A model generated the notes under the pieces. That model did not search any database, was not told the origin of the DNA, and saw only the letters and a program-made list of their open reading frames with translations. Shown here piece by piece: positions 52,048 to 61,180 of a DNA stretch of 64,000 nt. Source of the DNA: Saccharomonospora sp. CUA-673 (GTDB taxonomy: Bacteria > Actinomycetota > Actinomycetes > Mycobacteriales > Pseudonocardiaceae). Made by a program: the position numbers and the translations under genes. The first letter of the stretch is position 1, and each line of letters begins with the position of its first letter. The DNA is taken from positions 1 to 64,000 of the forward strand of contig NZ_MKKE01000077.1 of NCBI RefSeq assembly GCF_001942305.1, in the 5' to 3' direction.

Positions 52048-53384
52048 ATGTCTCGCCGGATCGTTCGTCGCCTATTCAGGTGACCGATGACCGAGTTGTG
52101 GCCCTGTGTGTCCGAATCACTCCGTCGTCGCAGCGGGTCTCGCGCGATCGGGCAGGACATGCAGCGCGGACCACCGCGGCCGGAACCGAGCTCCGATCCG
52201 GTGATCGCGAGCACCTCGATGCCGGCCTCCTCGAGGCGGGCGTTCGTCTCGACGTTGCGCTCGTAGCCGACGACCACGCCCGGGGCGAGCGCGAGCGTGT
52301 TGTTGCCGTCGTCCCACTGCTCGCGTTCGGCCGTGACGGGGTCGAGGCCCGTGTCGATGACGTGCAGCCGCTCGATACCCATCGCCTCGGCCGCCGCGTC
52401 GAGGAACGGGACGGGCCCGGTGACCTGCAGGTCGCCCGGACTTCCGGGGGTCGGGTCGCCGGCGCGCATCGTGTAGGCGACGAGCGAGTCGCGGGCCAGC
52501 GGGTACATCACCACGGCGTCCGGTCCGACCATCGTGCACACCGTGTCGAGGTGCATCGTCGCGCGCGTCTGCGCGATCGGGACGGCGAGCACCGTGTGGG
52601 CGAGGCCGTCGGCGAACACGGACCTGGCCAGCGACTCGGCACCGGCCGCGGTGGTGCGCTCGCCGACGCCGATCGCCAGCACGCCCGGGGCGAGCAGCAG
52701 CACGTCGCCGCCCTCGACCGGCGCGGAGTGCGCCCCGTACGCGCGGGAGGCCGCGCGGAAGCGCGGGTGGTAGGCGTAGGCGAGGTCCAGCAGTTCCGTC
52801 TCGCGGCGCCGCGCCGGCATGGCCAGCGACGAGATCGCCACCCGGTCGCCGATCCACGCCGACGAGTCGCGCGTGAACAGCAGGTTCGGCAGCGGGTCGA
52901 CGACGAAGTCGTGCGCGTGGTGCATCTTGCGCACGAGCGAGGCGCCCTCGGATGCGGGCAGCTCCTCGAACGTCATGCCGGACATCAACGTCTCGCGCAG
53001 CGCGCCGGCGCCGAGCCCGGACAGGTGCGAACGCAGCGCGTCCGCGAGCTCGGTGCCGAGTCGGCGTTCGTCGACCGCGGCGTGCACCCCGGCCGCGTGC
53101 GCCCGCGGGTCGGCCAGCGCCTCGCCGAGCACGTCGGCCAGCAGGAGCACCTCGACGCCGCGCCCGGTGAGCACCTCGGCGAAGGCGTCGTGCTCCTCCT
53201 GCGCCCGCCCCACCCAGGGGATCGAGTCGAAGAGCAGCTGGTCGTTGTTGCGCGGGGTGAGCCTCGTGAGCTCGCCGCCCGGCCGGTGCAGCAGGACCGA
53301 CCGCAGCGGGCCGACCTCGCTGTCCACGCCCGGCGTGATCGTGGCCGCCGCCGGGTCGGTGATCGTGTTCGCAGTGTTGGTCAC
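52008..53384 (-). CDS. arcA: Arginine deiminase
   Basis: The protein starts at the ATG at 53384. It carries all arginine-deiminase blocks: [70 protein letters not shown] and the catalytic Cys in [17 protein letters not shown]. Known enzymes end at that point. Here the frame runs on about 40 residues into the iron-box palindrome, so the annotated stop is doubtful and a one-base change near 52130 may have removed the natural one. The enzyme converts arginine to citrulline and ammonia. Confidence 0.9.
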   Translation of the reverse strand: MTNTANTITDPAAATITPGVDSEVGPLRSVLLHRPGGELTRLTPRNNDQLLFDSIPWVGRAQEEHDAFAEVLTGRGVEVLLLADVLGEALADPRAHAAGVHAAVDERRLGTELADALRSHLSGLGAGALRETLMSGMTFEELPASEGASLVRKMHHAHDFVVDPLPNLLFTRDSSAWIGDRVAISSLAMPARRRETELLDLAYAYHPRFRAASRAYGAHSAPVEGGDVLLLAPGVLAIGVGERTTAAGAESLARSVFADGLAHTVLAVPIAQTRATMHLDTVCTMVGPDAVVMYPLARDSLVAYTMRAGDPTPGSPGDLQVTGPVPFLDAAAEAMGIERLHVIDTGLDPVTAEREQWDDGNNTLALAPGVVVGYERNVETNARLEEAGIEVLAITGSELGSGRGGPRCMSCPIARDPLRRRSDSDTQGHNSVIGHLNRRRTIRRDIIKPHLSDSPELR

Positions 53385-53477
53385 GACCGTGAGCGTAATG
53401 ACCCGTCGGCACCCTGCCGACCGTTTCGAGGCCCAGCCGATCTCAGCCGACCCCGTCCGACTCCTCAGCCGACTCGC

Positions 53478-53723
53478 TCAGCCGGCCAGGACGACCTTGC
53501 GTCGCCGGCCGGTCACGTGGGCGGTGCTGCCGTGCTGGAGCACGTGCGGTGCGCGTTCCGGGTACGGCCCCCAGCCGTACTCGGCGACCACCGACGGCAC
53601 CGTGGTGAACACCCAGTTCTCCACGCCGCCGCCCATGATCTCGGCGTAGCGTTCGGCGGCGTCCCTGTTCGCGAACCGGATCTGCTGGTCGCGCAACGAC
53701 CTGTGCGTGATCTTGCAAGCCAT
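53478..53723 (-). CDS. Small conserved hypothetical protein
   Basis: The 81-residue protein starts at the ATG at 53723 with GGAGGG upstream. It contains MACKITHRSLRDQQIRFANR, a helix (DAAERYAEIMGG) and VENWVFTTVPSVVAEYGWG. There is no signal or membrane segment. The family is not recognised. About 230 bp without a gene lie upstream of it. Confidence 0.65.
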   Translation of the reverse strand: MACKITHRSLRDQQIRFANRDAAERYAEIMGGGVENWVFTTVPSVVAEYGWGPYPERAPHVLQHGSTAHVTGRRRKVVLAG

Positions 53724-53953
53724 GTCGATCCCCTCCGTGGGCGCGCCCGGTTGTGTCGTCCCCTGCGTGTGCACTGCTTCTTCCCCTCGCCGGTGCGCAG
53801 TTCCCTTCGCCGGAGCTCCTCCGTGCGCAGCTTCCCCGGAACCGTCGTACCCGCGTCGTACTGTCGTCGTGCTCGTTCGTTCTGCCTTGCTCGTGTCCCG
53901 GCTGAACTGAGTCAACTAGAACACATGTTCGATCATCGTGCAAGTCCTCGGGG

Positions 53954-54799
53954 TCAGGGCAGCCACGAGACGTGATCGCGCAGCGCGGCATAGCCCACGA
54001 ATGCGAAGACGTCGAGCAGTGTGTGCGCGGCGATCAGCGGCCACAGCCGCCCCGTCCGCTGCCACACGCGGCCGAAGACCAGACCCATGACGACGTTGCC
54101 AAGGAACCCGCCGAAGCCCTGGTAGAGGTGGTACGACCCGCGCAGGACGGCGGAGATGATCAAGCTCGTATTCTCGCCGATGCCCAGCTGTCTCAATCGG
54201 GTGATCAAGTAACCAACCACGAGTACCTCTTCGGCGAAGCCGTTGCCGAACGCCGACAGCGTCAGCGTGATCGGCCGCCACCAGGTGTCCTCGAGGGTCG
54301 AGGGCTGCACGGCGAGGTTCAGGCCGGCTTGCCACGCGCCCAGGTAGAACAGCAGTCCCGGGGTGCCGATCAGGGCCGTGAGGCCGACCGACAGCAGCAG
54401 GTCGCGTCGGCTCGGCCGGCGCGGGAGGCCGATCTCGGCCAGCTTCATCCCGCCGCGCCAGAGCAGGTAGAGCCCGAGTGCGCCCCATGCCACGAGCTGC
54501 ACCGCGCCGAGGAGTTGGCGCAGCAGGTCGATTACCTCGACGGTGGCCTGGGGGGTGTTGATCGCGACTTGTTGATCACTGAGGGTGTCCGAGCGCAGGA
54601 GTGCGTCGAGGAGCGAGAGCAGGGCCCGCGCCCCGGACAGTCCGAGTGTGACCGTAAACACGATCACGAGCTCGATGACCAGCATCCGCCGGCGACGCGG
54701 CTCGTCGACGTCCGGCAGGGCTTCGGGAATCGCCGGCGACGCGGGGGCAAACCACCTGCGCAGCCAGCGGTTCAGGCGTTCGTGTGAACCCGATGACAC
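53954..54799 (-). CDS. CPBP-family intramembrane metalloprotease
   Basis: The 281-residue protein starts at the ATG at 54799. It has seven or eight membrane segments. The CPBP (Abi) motifs are present: FAEEVLVVGYLITRL (E-E-x3-R/Y type), LRGSYHLYQGFGGFLGNVV and a late H-x3-D (AAHTLLDVFAF). Family members cleave within membranes or act in bacteriocin self-immunity; no bacteriocin gene is adjacent. Confidence 0.85.
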   Translation of the reverse strand: MSSGSHERLNRWLRRWFAPASPAIPEALPDVDEPRRRRMLVIELVIVFTVTLGLSGARALLSLLDALLRSDTLSDQQVAINTPQATVEVIDLLRQLLGAVQLVAWGALGLYLLWRGGMKLAEIGLPRRPSRRDLLLSVGLTALIGTPGLLFYLGAWQAGLNLAVQPSTLEDTWWRPITLTLSAFGNGFAEEVLVVGYLITRLRQLGIGENTSLIISAVLRGSYHLYQGFGGFLGNVVMGLVFGRVWQRTGRLWPLIAAHTLLDVFAFVGYAALRDHVSWLP

Positions 54800-54954
54800 C
54801 GTCGCACGCTAACGTCCCGTGGCTGTTGCCATGCCGTCCGGGTGAAAGTTGAATCATCACGATCCCGCCAAGAAAACGGTCGGTTACCAAAAAATCGCCC
54901 GAACGGCCCACTAGGGTGCAGCGGTTGAAAGAATCGATGAAGGAGGAGAGCCTC

Positions 54955-56673
54955 GTGGCGGAAACGTCAGAAGCTGAGGCCGCGCCATCCGCATCGTCGG
55001 AGCACGGAAAACCGGGCAAGTTTGGCATGGCGCCGAGGGTCTTCTGGCCGTCGGTTGTCCTGGTCCTTGCCTTTGTCCTGGTCGCCGTCATCTTCCCCAC
55101 TCAGGTCGGAGAGTTTGTCGGAGACATCCAGGAAGCCGTGATCGGCACCTTCAGCTGGTACTACCTGCTGCTGGTCTCGGTGTTCGTGATCTTCGCGATC
55201 TGGATCGGCGTCAGCCACTTCGGTGACATCAAACTGGGCCCGGACGACGAAGGGCCGGAATTCGGTCTGGCGTCGTGGTTCGCGATGCTGTTCGCGGCCG
55301 GCATGGGCATCGGCCTGGTGTTCTGGGGTGTGGCCGAGCCGCTCAACCACTTTGCCGGCGTCCCGAACCGGGCCACCGGGATCGAGGGGGGCACCGTCGA
55401 GGGTGCCCATGACGCGATCTTGCAGTCGGTGCTGCACTGGGGTCTGCACCCGTGGGCGATCTACGTGGTGGTCGGTGTGGCCATCGCGTACGCCATCCAC
55501 CGGAAGAAGCGTCCGGTGTCGATCCGGTGGGCCCTCGAAGGCGTGCTGGGCAAGAGGGTCAACGGCTGGATCGGCGACGCCATCGACGTCGCGGCGATCT
55601 GCGGCACCCTGTTCGGTGTCGCGACGTCGCTGGGGCTCGGCGTCATGCAGGTCGCCGCGGGTCTGAGCTTCATCGACGTCATCGGCGAGCCGGATGCCAT
55701 GACGTTGGTGATCCTGATCGGCGCGATCACGACGGCCGCGGTCGTCTCGGTGGTCACGGGCCTGAAGAAGGGCATCAAGTACCTGTCGAACATCAACCTC
55801 GGCCTCGCCGGTGCGTTGATGCTCTTCGTGCTGATCGCCGGCCCGACGCTGTTCATCTTCCGCGACGTCGTCGCCACCCTGGGCGACTACCTGCAGAACC
55901 TGCTGCAGATGAGCGTCAACACCACTGCCTACGAAGGCGCCGACGGCACCGAGTGGCAGGGCAACTGGACGACGTACTACTGGGCCTGGTGGATCTCGTG
56001 GGCACCCTTCGTCGGTGTGTTCATCGCGCGGATCTCCCGTGGTCGCACGGTGCGCCAGTTCGTCGCCGGTGTGCTGCTCGTGCCGACGTTGGTCGCCATC
56101 CTGTGGTTCACCATCTTCGGTGGCACCGCGCTCTACCGTGAGCTGTGGGGCCAAGGCGGTCTGATCGTGGACGGCGAGGTCGACACCAACGCGTCGCTGT
56201 TCGGCCTGATCGACGGCCTGCCCGGCGGTTCGGTCGTCATCGTCGGCGCGATCATCCTGATCATCCTGTTCTTCGTGACCTCGTCGGACTCCGGTTCGCT
56301 CGTGGTCGACATGCTGGCCTCGGGTGGTAACCCGAACCCGCCGGTGTGGAGCCGGGTGTTCTGGGGTGTCGCCGAAGGTGCGCTGGCGGTCGCGCTGCTG
56401 TTGCCGGGCGACGGCGAGAGTCTGGCGACGTTGCAGCTGGTCGCGATCCTGATCGCGCTGCCGTTCAGCGTCGTGATGATCGGTATGTGCATCTCGATCT
56501 GGCGCGAGTTCAGTGCCGAGCGGACGGCGTCGTTGCGGGCGCAACGACGGGCGCAACGCGAGGAGCTCGCCACTCACGTGACGAGCAACCTCGTGGATGC
56601 GGGCGTCGTCGACGACCCCGGCAACGGCGGGGACGGCAAGGACGACGGCAAGGGCAGCCCGGTCAAGGCCTGA
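54955..56673 (+). CDS. BCCT-family betaine/choline/carnitine transporter
   Basis: The GTG at 54955 is chosen because AAGGAGG lies 8 bases upstream; ATG at 54937 and GTG at 54916 are alternatives. The 572-residue protein has 12 membrane segments and the BCCT marks FAAGMGIGLVFWGVAEPLNH, HWGLHPWAIYVVVGVAIAYA and WTTYYWAWWISWAPFVGVFI. The C-terminal basic/acidic tail would be the osmosensing part. It takes up quaternary ammonium solutes with sodium or protons. Confidence 0.93.
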   Translation: MAETSEAEAAPSASSEHGKPGKFGMAPRVFWPSVVLVLAFVLVAVIFPTQVGEFVGDIQEAVIGTFSWYYLLLVSVFVIFAIWIGVSHFGDIKLGPDDEGPEFGLASWFAMLFAAGMGIGLVFWGVAEPLNHFAGVPNRATGIEGGTVEGAHDAILQSVLHWGLHPWAIYVVVGVAIAYAIHRKKRPVSIRWALEGVLGKRVNGWIGDAIDVAAICGTLFGVATSLGLGVMQVAAGLSFIDVIGEPDAMTLVILIGAITTAAVVSVVTGLKKGIKYLSNINLGLAGALMLFVLIAGPTLFIFRDVVATLGDYLQNLLQMSVNTTAYEGADGTEWQGNWTTYYWAWWISWAPFVGVFIARISRGRTVRQFVAGVLLVPTLVAILWFTIFGGTALYRELWGQGGLIVDGEVDTNASLFGLIDGLPGGSVVIVGAIILIILFFVTSSDSGSLVVDMLASGGNPNPPVWSRVFWGVAEGALAVALLLPGDGESLATLQLVAILIALPFSVVMIGMCISIWREFSAERTASLRAQRRAQREELATHVTSNLVDAGVVDDPGNGGDGKDDGKGSPVKA

Positions 56674-57676
56674 GCACGTGAGGTCTGATCGCGACTGAGC
56701 CGCGCGAGAACGAACGGCGCCCCGGGAACGCTCCCGGGGCGCGTTCTCGTGTCCGGGGTGGTGTGGGTCCGGGGCGTGCTGGGTGCCTGCGGTCGTCGGA
56801 GCTGTGTCGGTGGCTCGTCAGCGCGGTGTCACTGGGGTGGCGGGTCGCCGCGGCCGCGTGCAGGAAGGGGCAGCCGACGAGCTTGCGCAGCGCGAGGCCG
56901 AGCGTGCGCTGGCAGCTGACGGGCTGGTCGAAACCGAGGCGCACGTCGTGGTCGCCGAGGGCGCCCTCGACGCGCAGGCGCAGGCCGTAACGGTCGACGC
57001 CGAGGGGACGGATCTCGCCGCCGCGCAGTTCCGCGGGCAGATGTCGGGACAGGGCCTCGACGACGTCCGGGTGCACGTCCTCGAGGTGGCGCAACCAGTG
57101 CGTCTCCTGCTTGCAGAACGGGTCGGCCGTGGCGGCGCCGAAGGTCTGGGTGCTGAGCGAGTGTGTGCCCTCGGAGTCGGCGAGGACGAACGAGGCGGGC
57201 ACCAGGTCGAGCATCGTCAGCCCGTGGTCGAGGTCGAGCAGGCGCTCGTCGGGCTGCTGTTCGGCGATCGTGACGGCGCGGGTGCGCGCGGCGCGCCGGT
57301 CGAGCGGGCGCAGCCAGCCGGTGATCCACAGCAGTCCGCGAACCCGTTCCCGCAGGTCGACGGGCGCCTCGTCGGTGATCTCGAGCGTGATGGCCAGCTC
57401 GTTCGCGGCGTCGGCGTCGACGCGGTCGGCGTCACCGCTCCGGCCGGCCTCGGACCGGCCCTCGCCGCGGGTCGCGGTCACGAGGGGGTCGTGGTCGGGC
57501 AGCAGGATGCTGGCGCGGCCACTCGCGTGCACGTGGTGCAGCGTCGGCTCGGTGCGCAGGCCCGATGCCGGTTCGTGGTCGACGGCGGGCATCAGCACCG
57601 CGGGCCCTCCGCGGGTGGCGATGGTCTTGGCGCGTTCCGCGGGACGCGGCGTCTGGGGACGTGTACGAGTCACCAC
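56663..57676 (-). CDS. DUF2470 protein (haem/iron-linked), true C-terminus uncertain
   Basis: From the ATG at 57676 the protein reads PAERAKTIATRGGPAVLMPA, then a central helical region and the DUF2470 domain (TADPFCKQETHWLRHLEDVH, LGVDRYGLRLRVEGALGDHD, KLVGCPFLHAA). After that point (about 56860) the sequence becomes low-complexity and runs through a terminator, so the natural end is probably near 56830 in another frame. DUF2470 occurs in haem-utilisation proteins. The iron box at 57688-57706 supports control by iron. Confidence 0.75.
   Translation of the reverse strand: MVTRTRPQTPRPAERAKTIATRGGPAVLMPAVDHEPASGLRTEPTLHHVHASGRASILLPDHDPLVTATRGEGRSEAGRSGDADRVDADAANELAITLEITDEAPVDLRERVRGLLWITGWLRPLDRRAARTRAVTIAEQQPDERLLDLDHGLTMLDLVPASFVLADSEGTHSLSTQTFGAATADPFCKQETHWLRHLEDVHPDVVEALSRHLPAELRGGEIRPLGVDRYGLRLRVEGALGDHDVRLGFDQPVSCQRTLGLALRKLVGCPFLHAAAATRHPSDTALTSHRHSSDDRRHPARPGPTPPRTRERAPGAFPGRRSFSRGSVAIRPHVLRP
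56717..56742. terminator. Terminator of the BCCT gene
   Basis: GCGCCCCGGGA pairs perfectly with TCCCGGGGCGC over an ACGC loop, with outer GAGAACG/CGTTCTC pairing. It lies 44 bp after the BCCT stop. Confidence 0.8.
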
Positions 57677-57687
57677 TCACCTCCAAC

Positions 57688-57706
57688 TAAGGTGAGGCTA
57701 ACCTAT
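57688..57706. promoter_or_regulatory. IdeR/DtxR iron box before the DUF2470 gene
   Basis: TAAGGTGAGGCTAACCTAT matches the 19-bp mycobacterial IdeR consensus (TTAGGTTAGGCTAACCTAA) at 16 positions. It lies 12 bp upstream of the start codon, where bound repressor would block transcription under iron-rich conditions. Confidence 0.8.
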
Positions 57707-57827
57707 TGTCCGGCGGGAGGGAAGTGGCGCCGGGCCCGCTGGTGGTCGGAGGCCGAACGAGCGCGGTGAGGCCGGTGTCGTCGGCCCGATATTCACGTCG
57801 AATGTGGCCGCTATTAGCGTGTGAGGG

Positions 57828-58699
57828 GTGTCAAGCGCAGTGGAACTCACGCCCCCCGGCCCCCGCGGAGTCCCTCCGCTGTTCGCCCGGCTCATCGACG
57901 ACTCGGCGCTCTTTCCACCGAGCGACGCGGCGATGCCGGAGGCGCTGAAGGCTCACTTCGCGGGGCGCGGTGGGGACAGGGCCGGCGTGCGCGGCGTGTT
58001 CCTGTGCCAGGCGTCGCGCCTGCCCGAGTTGATCACGGAACTCATCAAGCTCAAGCCCGCCGAACCGCTGCCGCTGTCGCTGATCATCGACACCGGCCTG
58101 GGCGGGGTGCCGAAGGCGATCTCGATCGTCGAGTCCCGCAGCGAGCTGCTCGCGCTGAAGATGGTCGAGATGCCCGCGCCGTCCGACGTCGACGAGATGT
58201 GGCTCGAGCGGGTGTCGGAGTTCGTGCCCGAGGACGTCGTGCGCGTCGTCGAACCGCGGCGCGGCGTCGGCTGGCTCGACGGCGTGCAGAAGGTGATCGA
58301 GCACGGCAGCCGGTCGAAGATCCGCTGCGGCGGGCCCTCGCCGGAGAACTTCCCCGCTGTCGACGAGGTCGCCGACTTCCTGTCGGTGGTCGCCGCGTCG
58401 ACGGGTGCGACGTTCAAGGCCACCAACAGCCTCCACCGCGCCGTGCGGCACACCGACGACGACGGCGTCGAGCACCACGCTTCCTGAACCTGATCGTGGC
58501 CTCCGCGCGCTGCCTGTCCGGCGGTGACGTGCGCGGCGCGCTCGCCGAGACCGACGCCGAGGTCCTCGCCGGTGAGGTGCGCTCCCTGTCCGACGACGCC
58601 GCCAAGGCCGTGCGCGCCATGTTCGCCTCGTACGCCTGCGACGAGTTCGACCAGCCGATCACCGACCTCGTCGACCTGGGCCTCCTCGCCGCGGAGTAG
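57828..58699 (+). CDS. Conserved hypothetical protein, one-base frameshift near 58480
   Basis: The GTG at 57828 gives ELTPPGPRGVPPLFARLIDD, LRSPLSLIIDTGLGGVPKAI-type strands, VRVVEPRRGVGWLDGVQKVI and TGATFKATNSLHRAVRHTDD. The frame breaks at EHHAS-stop. The -1 frame continues naturally with FLNLIVASARCLSGGDVRGA to 58699, so one G is probably missing in CAC-G-CTTC. The whole protein would have about 290 residues. I do not recognise a functional family; it looks like a widely conserved actinobacterial cytosolic protein. Confidence 0.7.
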
Positions 58700-58706
58700 C
58701 GGTGGG

Positions 58707-59309
58707 TCAGGCCAGGGCTGCGGCGCCGAAGGCGTAGACCGCGAAGCCGGCGAACAGGAAGCCGGCGGCGCGTTGGAGCAGCTGTGGGCGGATGCGGTCG
58801 CGCAGTTTGCCGCCCACGAAGATCGCCAGCGCGGTGACGGCGGCGATGGCCGCGAACGAGCCGAGACCCACGGCGATCGGCTGGCCGTAGCGCGCCGCCA
58901 TGCCCGCGGTGACGAGCTGTGAGGCGTCGCCCCATTCGGCGGCGAAGATCAAACCGAAGCTGGCGCCCGCGCCGCTGAGGAACGACGTCGTGCCCGGGCC
59001 GCTGCGCATCGCGTCCTTGCCGGTGTCGGAGGTCACGCTGTAGCCGGCGCGCAGCAACAGGGCGGCGCCGATGCCGAACATGATTCCCGCGGCGACGGAG
59101 ACGACCTGTTCCGGAAGCAGCGTCAACGCACTGCCGAATGCGACGGCGACGGTCGTGTGCACGGCGAATGCGGCGGCCACGCCGGTCCACACCGCGCCCT
59201 TTCGGTAACGGGTGGTGAGCACCAATGTCGAAATAGTGGTCTTGTCCGGCAGTTCGGCCAGGAAGACCAGCGCAAACGCCGACAGGAACGCCGGCAGTGC
59301 GGAAGACAT
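58707..59309 (-). CDS. GDT1/TMEM165-family cation exporter
   Basis: The 200-residue protein starts at the ATG at 59309. Six membrane segments form two repeats, each with the family E-x-[GP]-D-[KA]-[TS] motif: AELPDKTTISTL near residue 19 and AAEWGDASQLV near residue 124. Known members export manganese or calcium. The gene is convergent with the preceding gene and divergent from cydA. No yybP-ykoY riboswitch fold was evident upstream. Confidence 0.85.
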   Translation of the reverse strand: MSSALPAFLSAFALVFLAELPDKTTISTLVLTTRYRKGAVWTGVAAAFAVHTTVAVAFGSALTLLPEQVVSVAAGIMFGIGAALLLRAGYSVTSDTGKDAMRSGPGTTSFLSGAGASFGLIFAAEWGDASQLVTAGMAARYGQPIAVGLGSFAAIAAVTALAIFVGGKLRDRIRPQLLQRAAGFLFAGFAVYAFGAAALA

Positions 59310-59483
59310 CGAGTGTTCACCCCCTTGGTCACTTCAACGATAAAGGGAGATTCACGGAAATCAAGGAAATCGGATTCTCGAATCGGATGTTCGGTCGTGG
59401 GGAAAATGCGCGGCAAGTGCGTCTCATCATTTTTTTCGGCGCACCGAAATCGGCGTGTGACGAGCGATGATCGTCCCCGCGGA

Positions 59484-59499
59484 CGGGACCTAGGTCCCG
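59484..59499. promoter_or_regulatory. DevR/DosR-type palindrome upstream of cydA
   Basis: CGGGACCTAGGTCCCG is a perfect 16-bp palindrome 59 bp before the cydA GTG. Its GGGAC...GTCCC arms match the DosR/DevR box form. A half-site (CGGGACCGG) follows at 59508. Induction of cytochrome bd under low oxygen would fit. Confidence 0.6.
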
Positions 59500-59557
59500 C
59501 GGGAGTCGGGACCGGTGGACCTGCCGGAGTCCGCCCGTGCGGAGGAGGGTCGGCACG

Positions 59558-61180
59558 GTGGAAGTACTGGAGCTCGCACGGTGGCAGTTCGGGATCACGA
59601 CCGTCTACCACTTCCTCATGGTTCCCCTGACGATCGGCCTGTCGGTGCTGGTCGCGGGCATGCAGACGGCGTGGGTGCGCACGGGCGACGAGCGCTACCT
59701 GAGGATGACCAAGTTCTGGGGCAAGCTCCTGCTGATCAACTTCGCCATGGGCGTGGTGACCGGCATCGTCCAGGAGTTCCAGTTCGCCATGAACTGGAGC
59801 GAGTACTCGCGGTTCGTGGGCGACGTGTTCGGGGCGCCGTTGGCGATGGAGGGCATCGTCGCGTTCTTCGTCGAGTCGGTGTTCCTCGGCCTGTGGATCT
59901 TCGGCTGGGGCCGGCTGTCGAAGCGGGTCCATCTGGCGTGCATCTGGGCGTTCTCGCTGGCCACGGTGGCGTCGGCGTACTTCATCGTGGCGGCCAACTC
60001 GTGGATGCAGCACCCGGTGGGCGCGGAGTTCGTCGACGGCAGGCCGACGATGAACTCGATCTGGGCGGTGTTGACCAACAGCACGGCGTTAGCGGCGGTG
60101 CCGCACACGGTGGCGGGCTGTTTCGCGGTGGCCGCGGCGTTCGTGGTGGGTATCGCGTCGTGGCGGTTGTGGCGTAAGCGCAACACCGAGGACGAGCACC
60201 GCGGGGTGTGGCGTTCGTCGGTGAAGCTGGGTGCGGTGACCGGCGCGGTCGCGTTCTCGGTGCTGGCGGTGACCGGTGACCTGCAGGGCAAGCTGATGTT
60301 CGAGCAGCAGCCGATGAAGATGGCCGCCGCCGAGGCGTTGTGCGAGACGGAGCAGCCGGCGAGTTTCTCGATCATCGCCGCGGGCGACCTGTGGGACGCG
60401 GACTGCGACAGCGTGCGGACGTTCAACGTGCCGGCGTTGCTGTCGTTCCTGGCGGAGGGCGACTTCACGTCCGAGGTCGAGGGCATCCGGGACCTGGTGG
60501 TCCAGTACGAGGAGGCATACGGCTCGCACTATCCGGACGACCCGGCGTTGGGTGAGTTGGCCGGTCAGCCGATCGACTACGTGCCGAGTCTGCCGGTGAC
60601 GTACTGGGGTTTCCGGATCATGATCGGCTTCGGTGCGCTGTCGGCGATGGTCGGCCTGGGCATGCTGTGGCTGACGCGGGGCGGGCGAATCCCGGAGAGC
60701 CGGTGGTTCCCGCGGATCGCGTTGGCGAGCATCGCGTTGCCGTACATCGCGAACAGCGCGGGGTGGATCTTCCGCGAGATGGGCCGCCAGCCGTTCGTGG
60801 TGGTGCCGAACCCGGATCCCAGTGGGGTCGACGGGATGTGGATGTACACCGCCATGGCCGTGTCGCGGGTGACCGAGGGCGAAGTGTGGTTCTCGATGGT
60901 GTCGCTGACGTTGGTGTACGCGGCGCTCGGCGTGGTGCAGGTCTTCCTGATGGCGAAGTACGTGCGCGGCGGCATCGAGAGCGTGATGCCCGGATCCGTC
61001 GCGGCCCGCATGGGCGGCGACGGATCCGACGGTCCGGGGGACGGTTCCGGCGGTTCCGGTGGCCCTGGTGGTTCCGGGGGCTCCGGCGGTTCCGGCGGTT
61101 CCGGCGGCCGGGACGGGCCCGATGACCCGGATGACCCGGACAACCCCGAGGACGACGAGAAGCTCTCGTTCGCCTACTGA
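59558..61180 (+). CDS. cydA: Cytochrome bd oxidase subunit I
   Basis: The GTG at 59558 follows GGAGGAGG; the protein has 540 residues. Haem ligands and motifs are clear: WQFGITTVYHFLMVPLTIG (His18, haem b595 site), FGVVTGIVQEFQF-type helix, KLMFEQQPMKMAAAEAL (Q-loop start), and FREMGRQPFVVVP. The Q-loop is of the short type. The last 60 residues are an unusual Gly/Ser then Asp/Pro tail. It reduces oxygen with quinol and forms the complex with CydB downstream. Confidence 0.95.
   Translation: MEVLELARWQFGITTVYHFLMVPLTIGLSVLVAGMQTAWVRTGDERYLRMTKFWGKLLLINFAMGVVTGIVQEFQFAMNWSEYSRFVGDVFGAPLAMEGIVAFFVESVFLGLWIFGWGRLSKRVHLACIWAFSLATVASAYFIVAANSWMQHPVGAEFVDGRPTMNSIWAVLTNSTALAAVPHTVAGCFAVAAAFVVGIASWRLWRKRNTEDEHRGVWRSSVKLGAVTGAVAFSVLAVTGDLQGKLMFEQQPMKMAAAEALCETEQPASFSIIAAGDLWDADCDSVRTFNVPALLSFLAEGDFTSEVEGIRDLVVQYEEAYGSHYPDDPALGELAGQPIDYVPSLPVTYWGFRIMIGFGALSAMVGLGMLWLTRGGRIPESRWFPRIALASIALPYIANSAGWIFREMGRQPFVVVPNPDPSGVDGMWMYTAMAVSRVTEGEVWFSMVSLTLVYAALGVVQVFLMAKYVRGGIESVMPGSVAARMGGDGSDGPGDGSGGSGGPGGSGGSGGSGGSGGRDGPDDPDDPDNPEDDEKLSFAY

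Noticed and set aside
59310-59480. A yybP-ykoY manganese riboswitch upstream of the GDT1-family gene
   Set aside because: The characteristic paired GGGGAGUA-type loops could not be found on the minus strand.
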